Assembly: GCA_964392105.1 (NCBI GenBank)
Contig: CAYMPA010000012.1
Coordinates: 1-37,050 of the forward strand
DNA: 37,050 nt
Direction of reading: 5' to 3'
Source of the DNA: UBA7359 sp964392105
GTDB lineage: Bacteria > Pseudomonadota > Gammaproteobacteria > Eutrophobiales > Eutrophobiaceae
Positions 1-8,029 of this stretch are shown piece after piece. The translations under genes were made by a program, and so were the position numbers. The notes under the pieces are model-generated. The model saw only the letters and a list, made by a program, of their open reading frames with translations, was not told where the DNA came from and did no database searches. Position 1 is the first letter of the stretch. Every line of letters begins with the position of its first letter.

Positions 1-302
1 CAGGAGGATGTACTGTCAGGATTTATGCTCCTGCAAATCCTAAGTACCTGCGTCCCTTCAGGCAATGCCGTGAAGCACATGGGCAAGGATTGTTCCCGAC
101 TTTCCTATTGCATTTCCTCCATCTATGGAGGCCTGCGCGGGAATGACGAAGGAGAAGTTGCTGATGTCTACCGTTGGCATCATACAGCATGTAAGAACAG
201 TTAAACTCTGTATTAAGAAAGTGTCAGATTAAGTCCGGAGTTTTACAGTTTAATATGTCCTATCAATGCTGCCCCGTTAATTTTAATTAACCATCATAAT
301 AA

Positions 303-406
303 ATGGGCCGGGCAAACTAACACATGACACGCTGTGAATATATCCCTATACGCTCGGATGCCGCGTCCATGCGGCATACGGTCATGCGCCAGTTTGCCCG
401 GCCCAT
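303..406. repeat. Nested 104-nt palindrome
   Basis: A perfect 16-bp inverted repeat pairs 303-318 (ATGGGCCGGGCAAACT) with 391-406. Inside it a 6-bp stem pairs 323-328 with 381-386 (CATGAC/GTCATG), and a 7-bp hairpin sits at 358-377 (ATGCCGC, loop GTCCAT, GCGGCAT). The three nested stems would make an extended cruciform or structured RNA. No transposase, ORF or U-tract accompanies it. Its function is unknown; an intergenic palindromic repeat family is the simplest reading. Confidence 0.7.
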
Positions 407-449
407 GTCTGATAAGCACAATGATGTCTTTTTTAAATTGTTAATCAAA

Positions 450-480
450 CCGTTAACATGCACAATATTCATGTTAACGG
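450..480 (-). terminator. Hairpin downstream of tetR
   Basis: A perfect 11-bp inverted repeat (CCGTTAACATG at 450-460, CATGTTAACGG at 470-480, 9-nt loop) lies 20 bp beyond the tetR stop codon on the minus strand. There is no immediate T-run on that strand, only an AT-rich tail, so it is a weak or RNA-stabilising terminator candidate rather than a classic Rho-independent one. Confidence 0.4.
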
Positions 481-500
481 GACAGTTCTGATGTCCTATG

Positions 501-1079
501 TTATTTCCTGGGTAAAGGCTGCATCATTATCTCTGTCTTGATGTCTAACTTTTTCATGCGTTTTGCCATGGGCTCTTTAACGGTCACTGTACACTCTCCC
601 ATAATGTAGTAGTACATTAAACGAGAGCGAATTTCTGCATCCAGTTTGTCATAACCAATATCAACAAATAAACCATGTAAGAATGACAAACGTATTTTAT
701 CGATGTATTCCACCACTTTTTTTACTTTAGCGTCAGTTCTTGCCCAGTTACGTACAGCAGGGTCATATTTGGTGCGTTCTTTCCCAATGATTTCTCTTAA
801 CGTGTTGATCAAACGTTGTCTCGGGCTGCCATGAAATTCATTGGCGGCATCGAGAACGCTTTGAGTCATTTCCTTTTCCCAATACTCCAGTACAGCATTA
901 TGGAGTTCCGTACGGTTCTTGAAGTGCCAGTAAAAACTGCCTTTGGTGACATTCAGTTTTATTGCAAGCGGTTCAATACGTACAGCATCGATTCCATCTT
1001 TATATAGCGTATCAAATGCAGCAAGAATCCAGGATTCACGACTGAGTTGTTTGTTTTTTTTATCAACTGTAGTCAACAT
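501..1079 (-). CDS. TetR family transcriptional regulator
   Basis: A 192-residue protein of normal TetR length. Residues about 14-60 form the typical N-terminal helix-turn-helix, with the family pattern around VTKGSFYWHFKNRTEL. The rest is an all-helical ligand-binding domain that I cannot assign to a ligand. TetR proteins usually repress themselves and a divergent neighbour. Here the neighbour is the YCF48-like/RND exporter pair on the plus strand, and the shared 268-bp region holds a good palindromic operator candidate at 1159-1174. The role is therefore inferred as the local repressor of that exporter unit. The ATG at 1079 begins a few residues before the HTH, as expected. Confidence 0.9.
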   Translation of the reverse strand: MLTTVDKKNKQLSRESWILAAFDTLYKDGIDAVRIEPLAIKLNVTKGSFYWHFKNRTELHNAVLEYWEKEMTQSVLDAANEFHGSPRQRLINTLREIIGKERTKYDPAVRNWARTDAKVKKVVEYIDKIRLSFLHGLFVDIGYDKLDAEIRSRLMYYYIMGECTVTVKEPMAKRMKKLDIKTEIMMQPLPRK

Positions 1080-1158
1080 TGGGCTATTAGTAAATCAGGT
1101 TATATTAGGATAAAGAGCTATAAGTTGCTTGCCATTCCTGAAACTGTCACATATTATA

Positions 1159-1174
1159 CATACGGAACCGTATG
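1159..1174. promoter_or_regulatory. Candidate TetR operator
   Basis: The sequence CATACGGAACCGTATG is a 7-2-7 inverted repeat between the divergent tetR gene and the exporter unit. Its size and spacing are typical of TetR-family operators. It lies about 80 bp upstream of the tetR start codon and about 175 bp upstream of the divergent gene. Binding by the adjacent TetR is inferred from position only. Confidence 0.5.
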
Positions 1175-1347
1175 GAAGCTACTTGCTGGTGAATGACGAA
1201 TCAGCAGACCGCATAAACGTGACTTGGAAAAACGGCAATTATACTGCATATACATCAATAGCTGAATAAGAATAGTTGTTCATAAATATCAGATTTACAT
1301 AAGTAAGTTATATCTAAATACTGACTGTCGGGGCGAATATTAATTGT

Positions 1348-2325
1348 ATGCACGAGAGAAGATATAAAGAAGTAACTCACAGGCTTTTTTTTCTGCGAAC
1401 CTGGCTAATACTTCTACCGGTCCTTTATTGTACGGCCTGTGAAGCGCCGCTGAATCTTGAAGGTGTCCAGGCCCAATCAAGCCAGTCTATTTTACGTTTT
1501 GATCATTACCAGGCAGCATCAACAAACGATAATTCGGTTGTTGTAGTGGGTTCGGCAGGCGTTGTTCTTTCTTCAATCGACTACGGTGAAATCTGGTCAA
1601 GACAAATATTGCCAGGCTATCCACCTCTTATTGATATTACTTCATGCTCCGATGGTTCTTATGCGATTCTGGATTTTTCCCATCACGTCTGGCTGAGTAA
1701 CGATAATGCAAAAACATGGGTCAAAAAGCCGATTGATTCCACTGAGGTTCCGCAGGCAATTACCTGTGATCAGAAAAACCAGATATGGGTCGTTGCAAGT
1801 TTCAGTACTTTTCTATCCAGTCCGGATAAGGGGGACACCTGGGAAACACGTTCTTTGGATGAAGACTTGATGTTGACATCGTTGCAATTCATAAATGAAA
1901 CAACCGCATTTGCAATCGGGGAGTTTGGTACAGTGTTGAAAAGCAGTGATGGTGGTAAAACATGGGACTACATGGAGCCATTGCCGGGAGAATTTTATCC
2001 GCAAGCAAGCTACTTCATGGATGCTGAGAGAGGATGGGTTGTTGGACTCAGGGGCAAAGTATTACATACGAACAATGGTGGTAACAGTTGGGAGTTTCAA
2101 TCAACTGATATTGATGCGCCACTATATGGTATTAAGGGAAGCGATTCAGCATTATTTGCTGTGGGTGATACTGGAATGGTGCTTGAGTATGTTAATGGAC
2201 AATGGCAACAGCTAACACATGATTTTCCTATCCGGTTTTATCTGCGTGCAGTACTACCTTTAAATGATAAATCCATTCTTTTGGCAGGAGGGGCCGGGGC
2301 CCTGCATAAACTCAAGATTGATTAG
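1348..2325 (+). CDS. YCF48-like BNR-repeat lipoprotein
   Basis: A 325-residue beta-propeller protein. At least five blades carry the BNR-type Asp/Asn-x-Gly-x-x-Trp ending (for example SSDGGKTW, NNGGNSW and PDKGDTW), as in the YCF48/HCF136 photosystem II assembly factor-like family. In non-phototrophic proteobacteria such proteins often stand beside MMPL-type exporters, as here. The N-terminus has a hydrophobic segment ending in LYCTAC, which may be a lipobox with an unusual -3 residue, so a periplasm-facing lipoprotein is likely. There is no clear ribosome-binding site before the ATG. The gene ends 38 bp before the exporter, suggesting an operon. The propeller may assist the exporter; this is inference from linkage. 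Confidence 0.8.
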   Translation: MHERRYKEVTHRLFFLRTWLILLPVLYCTACEAPLNLEGVQAQSSQSILRFDHYQAASTNDNSVVVVGSAGVVLSSIDYGEIWSRQILPGYPPLIDITSCSDGSYAILDFSHHVWLSNDNAKTWVKKPIDSTEVPQAITCDQKNQIWVVASFSTFLSSPDKGDTWETRSLDEDLMLTSLQFINETTAFAIGEFGTVLKSSDGGKTWDYMEPLPGEFYPQASYFMDAERGWVVGLRGKVLHTNNGGNSWEFQSTDIDAPLYGIKGSDSALFAVGDTGMVLEYVNGQWQQLTHDFPIRFYLRAVLPLNDKSILLAGGAGALHKLKID

Positions 2326-2363
2326 AATAATTTATTTGCAGGAACCAGATCGGGAGGAACAGT

Positions 2364-4724
2364 TTGAATAAATTCGTTCAACAATTACATAAAATTGATG
2401 CAATAGTTTTTAAATATCCGATTCATGTCCTGACAATCGTACTACTTGTCACACTTTTTTTTGCATCTCAAATCCCTGCTGTAAGGATGGTCTCGGATTT
2501 TGCTGATCTTCTACCCCAGGAACATTCATATATACAATTACACAATGATATTCGGGATACTTTTGGTGGCGCTAATAACCTCATTATTGCAGTTGAGGTT
2601 AAAGAGGGAACTATTTTTACCAATGATACCCTGGATCGTATCCATCGAATTACCCAGGCAGTCGATCAGTTGCCATCCATTAACCATAATCTTCTTAACA
2701 GTCTGACGCATCGTACAACAAGAAAAATCTGGTTGAGTGAGGTGGGGAATATCAAGTCCACACCGCATTATGATCCAACCAAAGAAGGTGGATATAGTGA
2801 CGAAGAACTCATTCAAATGCGTGACGATGTCATCGCCAATCAACGTGTCTACGGTCTCCTGGTTTCTCCGGATCTTAAATCTGCTCTGATTAAGGGAACG
2901 TTGCATGAAGGCGAACTTGATTACAATAAGGTGTTTGAAGGTCTGCAGAAGATTCGTGAAAGGGAGTCAACAGCTGGAATAAATATTTATGCCACGGGCC
3001 AGCCTGTCCTGGTTGGTTGGGTGTCCAGTTATGTCGGTGAGATTTTGCAGATCTTTTTATACACCATCCTTATCATGTTATGTCTCCTGGTCATATATTT
3101 CAGACGCCTTTACGGCATTATTTTGCCAGTTATAGGGATTGTTCTGACCTCAATATGGGGTGTTGGTATTCTCTCATTGCTGGGCCATAACCTTGATCCC
3201 TTGATGATGGTTATCCCGTTTCTAATATCAGCACGTGCGATGTCTCACGGCATTCAAATTGTTGAGCGTTATTATCTGGAACTGGAAAAGTGTGAAGATA
3301 ATAAACGGGCTGCACGTAACACATTTGAAAGTTTGTTCAGGCCGGGGACACTCGGTGTTATTTCAGATGCAATTGGTCTGTTATTGATATCACTGGGTTC
3401 AGTACCCATTAACGACAAATTAGCCGAATATGCGTCACTCTGGGCGTTCTGTGTCATTTTCACCGTGCTAATACCAATTCCGGTACTGTTATCCGTATTG
3501 CCTAAACCGAAAGAGACCGGTATGCGTAGCGGATTAATACGAAAAATATTTCCCAAGATTGCTTTGGCATTGGCTAGCCGACAGCGGGCGATCGTTATTC
3601 TGTTTATATCCGTGATGTTATTGGGAACAGGTGTTTACTTTTCTTCATGGGTACAAGTTGGTGAGGCGGAACCAGGCTCACCTCTGCTTTATCTTGACCA
3701 TGATTACAATGTGTCTTCAAAAGCAATTAATGATCATTTTCCGGGTTCCGAAGAATTATTTGTTATCGCTGAAACCGCTGAAAATGGTGGTTTGAAACAG
3801 CCGGGCATCATTAATGCCTTGGCCCATTTCCAGAATCACATGCTGTATGATCCTGAAATGGGTGGTGCCAAGGGGCTACCGAATCTGATCGTTTCAGTCA
3901 ATCGAATATTGCACAATGATGATCCTCGTTGGCAACAGGTTCCTGAAGATCCCTCTTACGTTGGTGGCTTGATGTTCGCCTTTATGATGTCAAGCCCGAT
4001 ACAAGGGGGCTTACTTGAATTTCTGGATGCAGATGAAAAACATGCCAACATGGTTTTTTATTATAAAGACCATAAAGGCGAAACGATTCGAAGGGCGATA
4101 CATCAGGTTAAAGCCTGGATAAATGAATATGGTGACAAGGTAGAAGACCTGAAAATAAAACTGGCCGGGGGGACAATCGGTGTAACAGCCGCAATAAACG
4201 AAGCAGCTTATAGTACGAATCTTGTAGTTATTCCCCTGGTGTTATTCCTGATCTTTGTATTCGTTACTTTTTTTTACTGGTCTTTACATGCAGGTTTTCT
4301 GATGGTGCTGGCTATGACTTTTGCCACAACACTATCCTATGCCTATATGGGGATTGTTGGTATGGGTATAAATGTCAATACAGTGCCGATTATTGCCGTT
4401 GGTATTGGTGTAGGCATCGATTATTCAATCTATATTATGGATCGCATAAGGGAAGAAGCGCATAACTATACTGATATAACCGATGCCGTTATCAGGGCAA
4501 TCAGTACAACAGGGGTTGCTGTCGGGTTTACTGCCTTGACCCTGATAGGCGGTGTCATTATGTGGGTGTTCATTTCATCATTACGTTTTCAGGCTGATGC
4601 TGCTCTATTGTTATCTGTCATGTTGATACTTAATGCCATGGCGTCAATCTTTCTGGTTACTGCCTGGATTACAATCTTCAAACCTGAATTTATTGTCAGG
4701 GAATTGGGATCCAGCCAAAGTTAA
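2364..4724 (+). CDS. RND superfamily (MMPL-type) exporter
   Basis: A 786-residue inner-membrane transporter with the duplicated RND layout: one helix at about 17-37, a large periplasmic loop, a helix bundle at about 225-390 with another helix near 405-428, a second large loop, and a final bundle at about 627-770. The second bundle has the family signature GIGVGIDYSIYIMDR near residue 680, which carries the charged intramembrane residue used in proton coupling. Length fits hydrophobe or sterol-type RND exporters rather than AcrB-type drug pumps of about 1000 residues. Start is TTG, supported by a GGAGG at 2353-2357, 6 bp upstream; no in-frame ATG fits better. No membrane-fusion or TolC gene is nearby, so substrate and partners are unknown. 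Control by the divergent TetR is likely. Confidence 0.9.
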   Translation: MNKFVQQLHKIDAIVFKYPIHVLTIVLLVTLFFASQIPAVRMVSDFADLLPQEHSYIQLHNDIRDTFGGANNLIIAVEVKEGTIFTNDTLDRIHRITQAVDQLPSINHNLLNSLTHRTTRKIWLSEVGNIKSTPHYDPTKEGGYSDEELIQMRDDVIANQRVYGLLVSPDLKSALIKGTLHEGELDYNKVFEGLQKIRERESTAGINIYATGQPVLVGWVSSYVGEILQIFLYTILIMLCLLVIYFRRLYGIILPVIGIVLTSIWGVGILSLLGHNLDPLMMVIPFLISARAMSHGIQIVERYYLELEKCEDNKRAARNTFESLFRPGTLGVISDAIGLLLISLGSVPINDKLAEYASLWAFCVIFTVLIPIPVLLSVLPKPKETGMRSGLIRKIFPKIALALASRQRAIVILFISVMLLGTGVYFSSWVQVGEAEPGSPLLYLDHDYNVSSKAINDHFPGSEELFVIAETAENGGLKQPGIINALAHFQNHMLYDPEMGGAKGLPNLIVSVNRILHNDDPRWQQVPEDPSYVGGLMFAFMMSSPIQGGLLEFLDADEKHANMVFYYKDHKGETIRRAIHQVKAWINEYGDKVEDLKIKLAGGTIGVTAAINEAAYSTNLVVIPLVLFLIFVFVTFFYWSLHAGFLMVLAMTFATTLSYAYMGIVGMGINVNTVPIIAVGIGVGIDYSIYIMDRIREEAHNYTDITDAVIRAISTTGVAVGFTALTLIGGVIMWVFISSLRFQADAALLLSVMLILNAMASIFLVTAWITIFKPEFIVRELGSSQS

Positions 4725-4797
4725 TAATAAAACTATTGTCTGGTTATCTGGATTTTGATTTATATAGAATAAACCTCCTGCTAGGAAGAGGTGTTTA

Positions 4798-6432
4798 ATG
4801 GAGTTCAAGGAAATTTCATTACATCAGGCTGAAAATACGATTCTCGCACATAGCCTTAACCTTATTAAGCGTAGGTTAAAAAAGGGAACGGTACTGACCA
4901 GGGAAGACGTTATTGAATTAAAGGAGAACAACTATCATTCTGTCATGGTTGCAATCCCTGCTGAAGAAGATATTCCAGAAGATATTGCTGCTGAAAATCT
5001 TGCCAGTGTAATTGCCGGCGATCAGGTGGATGTCGATAAATCAATAACAGGACGTTGTAACCTGAGAGCAAAGAAAGATGGCTTGCTTGTAATTGATAAA
5101 ATATCGCTGGATAAAATTAACCTGGTTCATGAATCCTTGACCGTAGCAACACTGGAACCGTTTACCCCCGTTTACCAGGGACAGTTAATTGCTACTATCA
5201 AGATTATTCCTTATGCAGTCGCAAATTCATATCTTCAAACGTGTATAGCTATTGCAGAAGAAGCATGTAACACCATTCGAGTTGCATCGTTCATCCCTAA
5301 ATTGGTTGGTTTTATTCAGACCAGTGTAAATGGATTTAAGAAAAGTATTCTGGATAAAACATCAAAGGTGTTATCACAACGCCTTGAACGATTGAACAGT
5401 CATATATCGCAAGAAATTCGCTGTCAACACGATAGTGATGAATTAACGAATGCAATTAAACAATTTCAGAATCAAGGTGTCGATATATTAATTATTTCAG
5501 GTGCAACTGCTGTTGCTGATCGTAACGATGTTGTTCCTTCTGCGATTGTTAATAGCGGTGGTGAAATTATTCATTTTGGTATGCCAGTTGATCCAGGCAA
5601 TCTTTTATTATTAGGTCGTTGTTATGAAAAATATGTGCTGGGTATGCCAGGCTGTGCCCGATCACCCAAATTTAATGGTTTCGATATCGTTCTGGACAGG
5701 CTATTTGCTGATGTTCCAGTAACTTCAAGAGATATAATGCAAATGGGGCTTGGCGGTTTGTTAAAAGAAATAGCTGACAGGCCTCAACCCAGAGTGATGC
5801 GTCCGGATAAAAACAGGATGAAAAAAACACACAGGGTAACGGCGATTGTATTAGCTGCTGGCCAATCACGTCGCATGGGTAATGCGAATAAATTGTTGAT
5901 GAAGTTTAATGATCGTCCAATGATTGAACATGTCGTCAAAACTTTAAACGAATCTTGCCTGGATAAAATCATTGTTGTTACCGGCTTTGAAGCGGAGCAA
6001 ATAAAAAATGCGTTAAACGGTTATGATTCCAGCTTTGTTGATAACCCGGATTATGAACAGGGGTTAAGTACTTCACTGATAGCCGGCTTACGATCTGTCG
6101 ATGAAATGACTGATGCTGTCATCATTTGCCTGGCTGATATGCCAATGGTTACAAGCGAAGGGATCAAGCAATTGATTAAAGAATTTGATCCAGATGCGAG
6201 TAAGGAAATTTGTGTGCCGATTTATCAGGGTAAACGTGGTAATCCTATTTTATGGTCGCGCCGATTTATAAAAGAGATGATGCAGTTGGAAGGTGATGTT
6301 GGTGCGAAGCATTTATTGTTTAAATATGATGATACTGTTCATGAAGTGCCTATGCAGGATTCAGGAGTTTTACTGGACTTTGATACCCGACAGGCGATTA
6401 ACGATTTTCAGGGAAAGACAGGGCAAAATTAA
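4798..6432 (+). CDS. Molybdopterin-binding / MocA-like fusion protein
   Basis: A 544-residue two-domain protein. The N-terminal part has a MoeA/MogA-like molybdopterin-binding fold at about 170-335, with the segment ILIISGATAVADRNDVVPSA. The C-terminal part, from about 347, is a MobA/MocA-type nucleotidyltransferase with the nucleotide-binding loop LAAGQSRRMGNANKLL and the metal-site LADMP. MocA attaches CMP to molybdopterin to make the cytosine dinucleotide cofactor of xanthine-oxidase family enzymes, and such fusions are known in proteobacteria. No molybdenum hydroxylase gene is in this window, so the client enzyme must lie elsewhere. A purine-rich AGGAAGAGG precedes the ATG. Domain assignment is firm; CTP rather than GTP preference is inferred. 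Confidence 0.85.
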   Translation: MEFKEISLHQAENTILAHSLNLIKRRLKKGTVLTREDVIELKENNYHSVMVAIPAEEDIPEDIAAENLASVIAGDQVDVDKSITGRCNLRAKKDGLLVIDKISLDKINLVHESLTVATLEPFTPVYQGQLIATIKIIPYAVANSYLQTCIAIAEEACNTIRVASFIPKLVGFIQTSVNGFKKSILDKTSKVLSQRLERLNSHISQEIRCQHDSDELTNAIKQFQNQGVDILIISGATAVADRNDVVPSAIVNSGGEIIHFGMPVDPGNLLLLGRCYEKYVLGMPGCARSPKFNGFDIVLDRLFADVPVTSRDIMQMGLGGLLKEIADRPQPRVMRPDKNRMKKTHRVTAIVLAAGQSRRMGNANKLLMKFNDRPMIEHVVKTLNESCLDKIIVVTGFEAEQIKNALNGYDSSFVDNPDYEQGLSTSLIAGLRSVDEMTDAVIICLADMPMVTSEGIKQLIKEFDPDASKEICVPIYQGKRGNPILWSRRFIKEMMQLEGDVGAKHLLFKYDDTVHEVPMQDSGVLLDFDTRQAINDFQGKTGQN

Positions 6433-6517
6433 AATAATATGAATTATAATTATTAAATGGACAGTTGGTATTGTGGACTGAGTTCATAACAGGGTTAACT
6501 ATCTCAAGGACAAGACG

Positions 6518-7486
6518 TTGAATGAAAAAGACAAACAACATACTGACGAATTAAATGAGTCAATTCGTCACGCTATTGTTCAGGTTGATACCCTGAAATT
6601 TGCGGACAGTAATTGTTCAACGTTTGAATGTAAACAGTTTGATTTGCCGGGTGGGCTGATAGTTTATGATATTAATATTGATCCTGTCATAATCGAGCGT
6701 AATCCAAATCATATTGATGAAGATGCCAATCAGGATTATTTTCTGACTACTTTGTTATCTGGAAGGGTCAGCATACAACAGGCAGACTCAAACTATGTTT
6801 TGGAGCCGGGACATCTGGCCTTGATGTCCGGTGGGCTTCCCTACACAATTAAATATGAAGTACCCAGTCGCAGGTTGATTGTTCGTATTCCTGATCATGT
6901 TTTCAGAGAAAGGTTATTGAGTTGTAATCAAAATGTCGTAATAGGAAGTCTGCCCAATGAAGGTCTGGGTCGAATTGTAAATGAGTTGTTGAAATCAGTT
7001 GCCTTTGAAGCGCAAACATTATCTATTACAGAACAATATACCCTGACACAAAGTTTGCTTGAGTTAACTGGCGCATTGACCCGGTCTTCGATTAAGTCCC
7101 ATAAACTGAAACCTGCTTCCAAACAATCTGCATTATTAAACCGGATTTATGCGTACCTGGAAGAGAATTTTATGGATTCTGATCTCACACCGGAAAAGGT
7201 TGCCAAGGCAAACAGGATTTCAACCCGTTATCTTCATAGTCTGTTCAGTCAATCGGGAACCACACTCTTGAAATGGGTTTGGGAAAGAAGACTCAGGGCG
7301 GCACGAAATGATTTGCTGGACCCATCCCAGGTACAATCAAGAATAAGTGAAATCGCATTTCGCAGAGGCTTTAGTGATTCTGCTCATTTTAGTCGTTCAT
7401 TTCGGAACCGGTTCGGTATTTCGCCGACGGAATTACGCCAACGAGCCAAACAACCCATCCCTGATCAGGAATTACCTGACGCATAG
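6518..7486 (+). CDS. AraC family transcriptional regulator
   Basis: A 322-residue regulator. The N-terminal half (about 20-190) resembles the AraC-binding-like cupin-type sensory domain. Residues about 207-306 are the paired helix-turn-helix DNA-binding domain, ending with the family pattern IAFRRGFSDSAHFSRSFRNRFGISP (split here as IAFRRGFSDSAHF and FRNRFGISP). Translation most likely starts at TTG 6518 with AAGGA at 6506-6510; the nearby ATG at 6522 is out of frame. It follows the molybdopterin gene by 85 bp and is the last plus-strand gene before the 245-bp element and the Fo/LLM block. It could control either side; the sequence does not decide this. Confidence 0.88.
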   Translation: MNEKDKQHTDELNESIRHAIVQVDTLKFADSNCSTFECKQFDLPGGLIVYDINIDPVIIERNPNHIDEDANQDYFLTTLLSGRVSIQQADSNYVLEPGHLALMSGGLPYTIKYEVPSRRLIVRIPDHVFRERLLSCNQNVVIGSLPNEGLGRIVNELLKSVAFEAQTLSITEQYTLTQSLLELTGALTRSSIKSHKLKPASKQSALLNRIYAYLEENFMDSDLTPEKVAKANRISTRYLHSLFSQSGTTLLKWVWERRLRAARNDLLDPSQVQSRISEIAFRRGFSDSAHFSRSFRNRFGISPTELRQRAKQPIPDQELPDA

Positions 7487-7491
7487 CGCAG

Positions 7492-7736
7492 AGCCCGCAT
7501 GTTGCATGAGTTGGTGAGATGATCACGATTGGCTGGTGTATTTTGCGCGTGCTCGCGACCGCAATCATAGCCGTAGCTCTGGTGGAGGGAGCATGTGCGC
7601 GCAAAATATATCAGACCAAGTGAGGGCTCGCCAAGTGAAGCAAAAGGGAAAACTGTACTTTTGCAGGAAACACTGAAACTCTTTCCAGGCAGCAGAACCA
7701 ACCTAATTTCTAGCGTACTCATGCAACATGCGGGCT
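7492..7736. mobile_element. 245-bp MITE-like element, copy 1
   Basis: The element has a perfect 20-bp terminal inverted repeat, AGCCCGCATGTTGCATGAGT at 7492-7511 and its reverse complement at 7717-7736. It carries no plausible protein gene. A near-equal copy of exactly the same length lies at 35243-35487, roughly four-fifths identical by eye. Inside is a 17-bp hairpin stem: CTGGTGTATTTTGCGCG pairs with CGCGCAAAATATATCAG, with two G-T wobbles. It begins 5 bp after the AraC stop codon. No clear target-site duplication is seen at this copy. A non-autonomous transposable element or mobile structured RNA gene would both fit. Confidence 0.8.
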
Positions 7737-7769
7737 TGGTGCACTAGCAGTCAATTCCTCAAACGTCCA

Positions 7770-7969
7770 AGGTCAAGACGACCTGTCTTATGGGTATTAA
7801 CATACCCCTAATGATTTTATTATTAATTCGGCAATCAAATACCGTGCTTCCCTGCACGGATTTGATGCGCCCAATGCGGCGCATGTCCGCATTGGGCTTA
7901 CACTTCGCGCTGGCCCATCCGTGGGCCAGTTTATTAACCCTGTAATCTTTTAGGTTACCGGGTTAATAA
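7770..7969 (+). promoter_or_regulatory. Run of six hairpins before the Fo/LLM block
   Basis: Six adjacent stem-loops fill the 200 bp ahead of the LLM gene. They are 7770-7784 (AGGTC/GACCT), 7792-7807 (GGGTAT/ATACCC), 7834-7866 (ATCAAAT and CCGTGC pairing with GCACGG and ATTTGAT), 7869-7897 (perfect 11-bp stem GCCCAATGCGG, loop CGCATGT), 7910-7929 (8-bp stem CTGGCCCA, tetraloop TCCG) and 7931-7969 (10-bp stem TTATTAACCC plus inner stem). The last hairpin ends 60 bp before the ATG at 8030. Together they look like a structured 5' leader or an array of palindromic repeats. I recognise no known riboswitch consensus. The function is unknown. Confidence 0.55.
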
Positions 7970-8029
7970 TTTGTCGATGAGTCATTTTATTGATTGGTCG
8001 GTAATCGTTGCAAAACTGGAGAAATCACG

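Larger units (their letters stand above)
1..500. other. Gene-free stretch with hairpins
   Basis: No convincing coding region is seen in the first 500 bases. The stretch holds a small hairpin at 116-131 (CCTCCA/TGGAGG) followed by a GC-rich segment (GCGGGAATGAC) of the kind found in common proteobacterial intergenic repeats. It also holds a large nested palindrome at 303-406 and an 11-bp hairpin at 450-480, listed separately. It lies downstream of the minus-strand tetR gene. Confidence 0.6.

Noticed and set aside
7389..7722. Small minus-strand ORFs inside the first 245-bp element
   Set aside because: They lie in inverted-repeat DNA, overlap the AraC gene end, and the second element copy has a different frame layout; no ribosome-binding site or family match.
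7770..7969. Integron attC sites or a CRISPR array
   Set aside because: The hairpins differ in sequence and size, have no regular spacers, and no integrase or cas gene is present.
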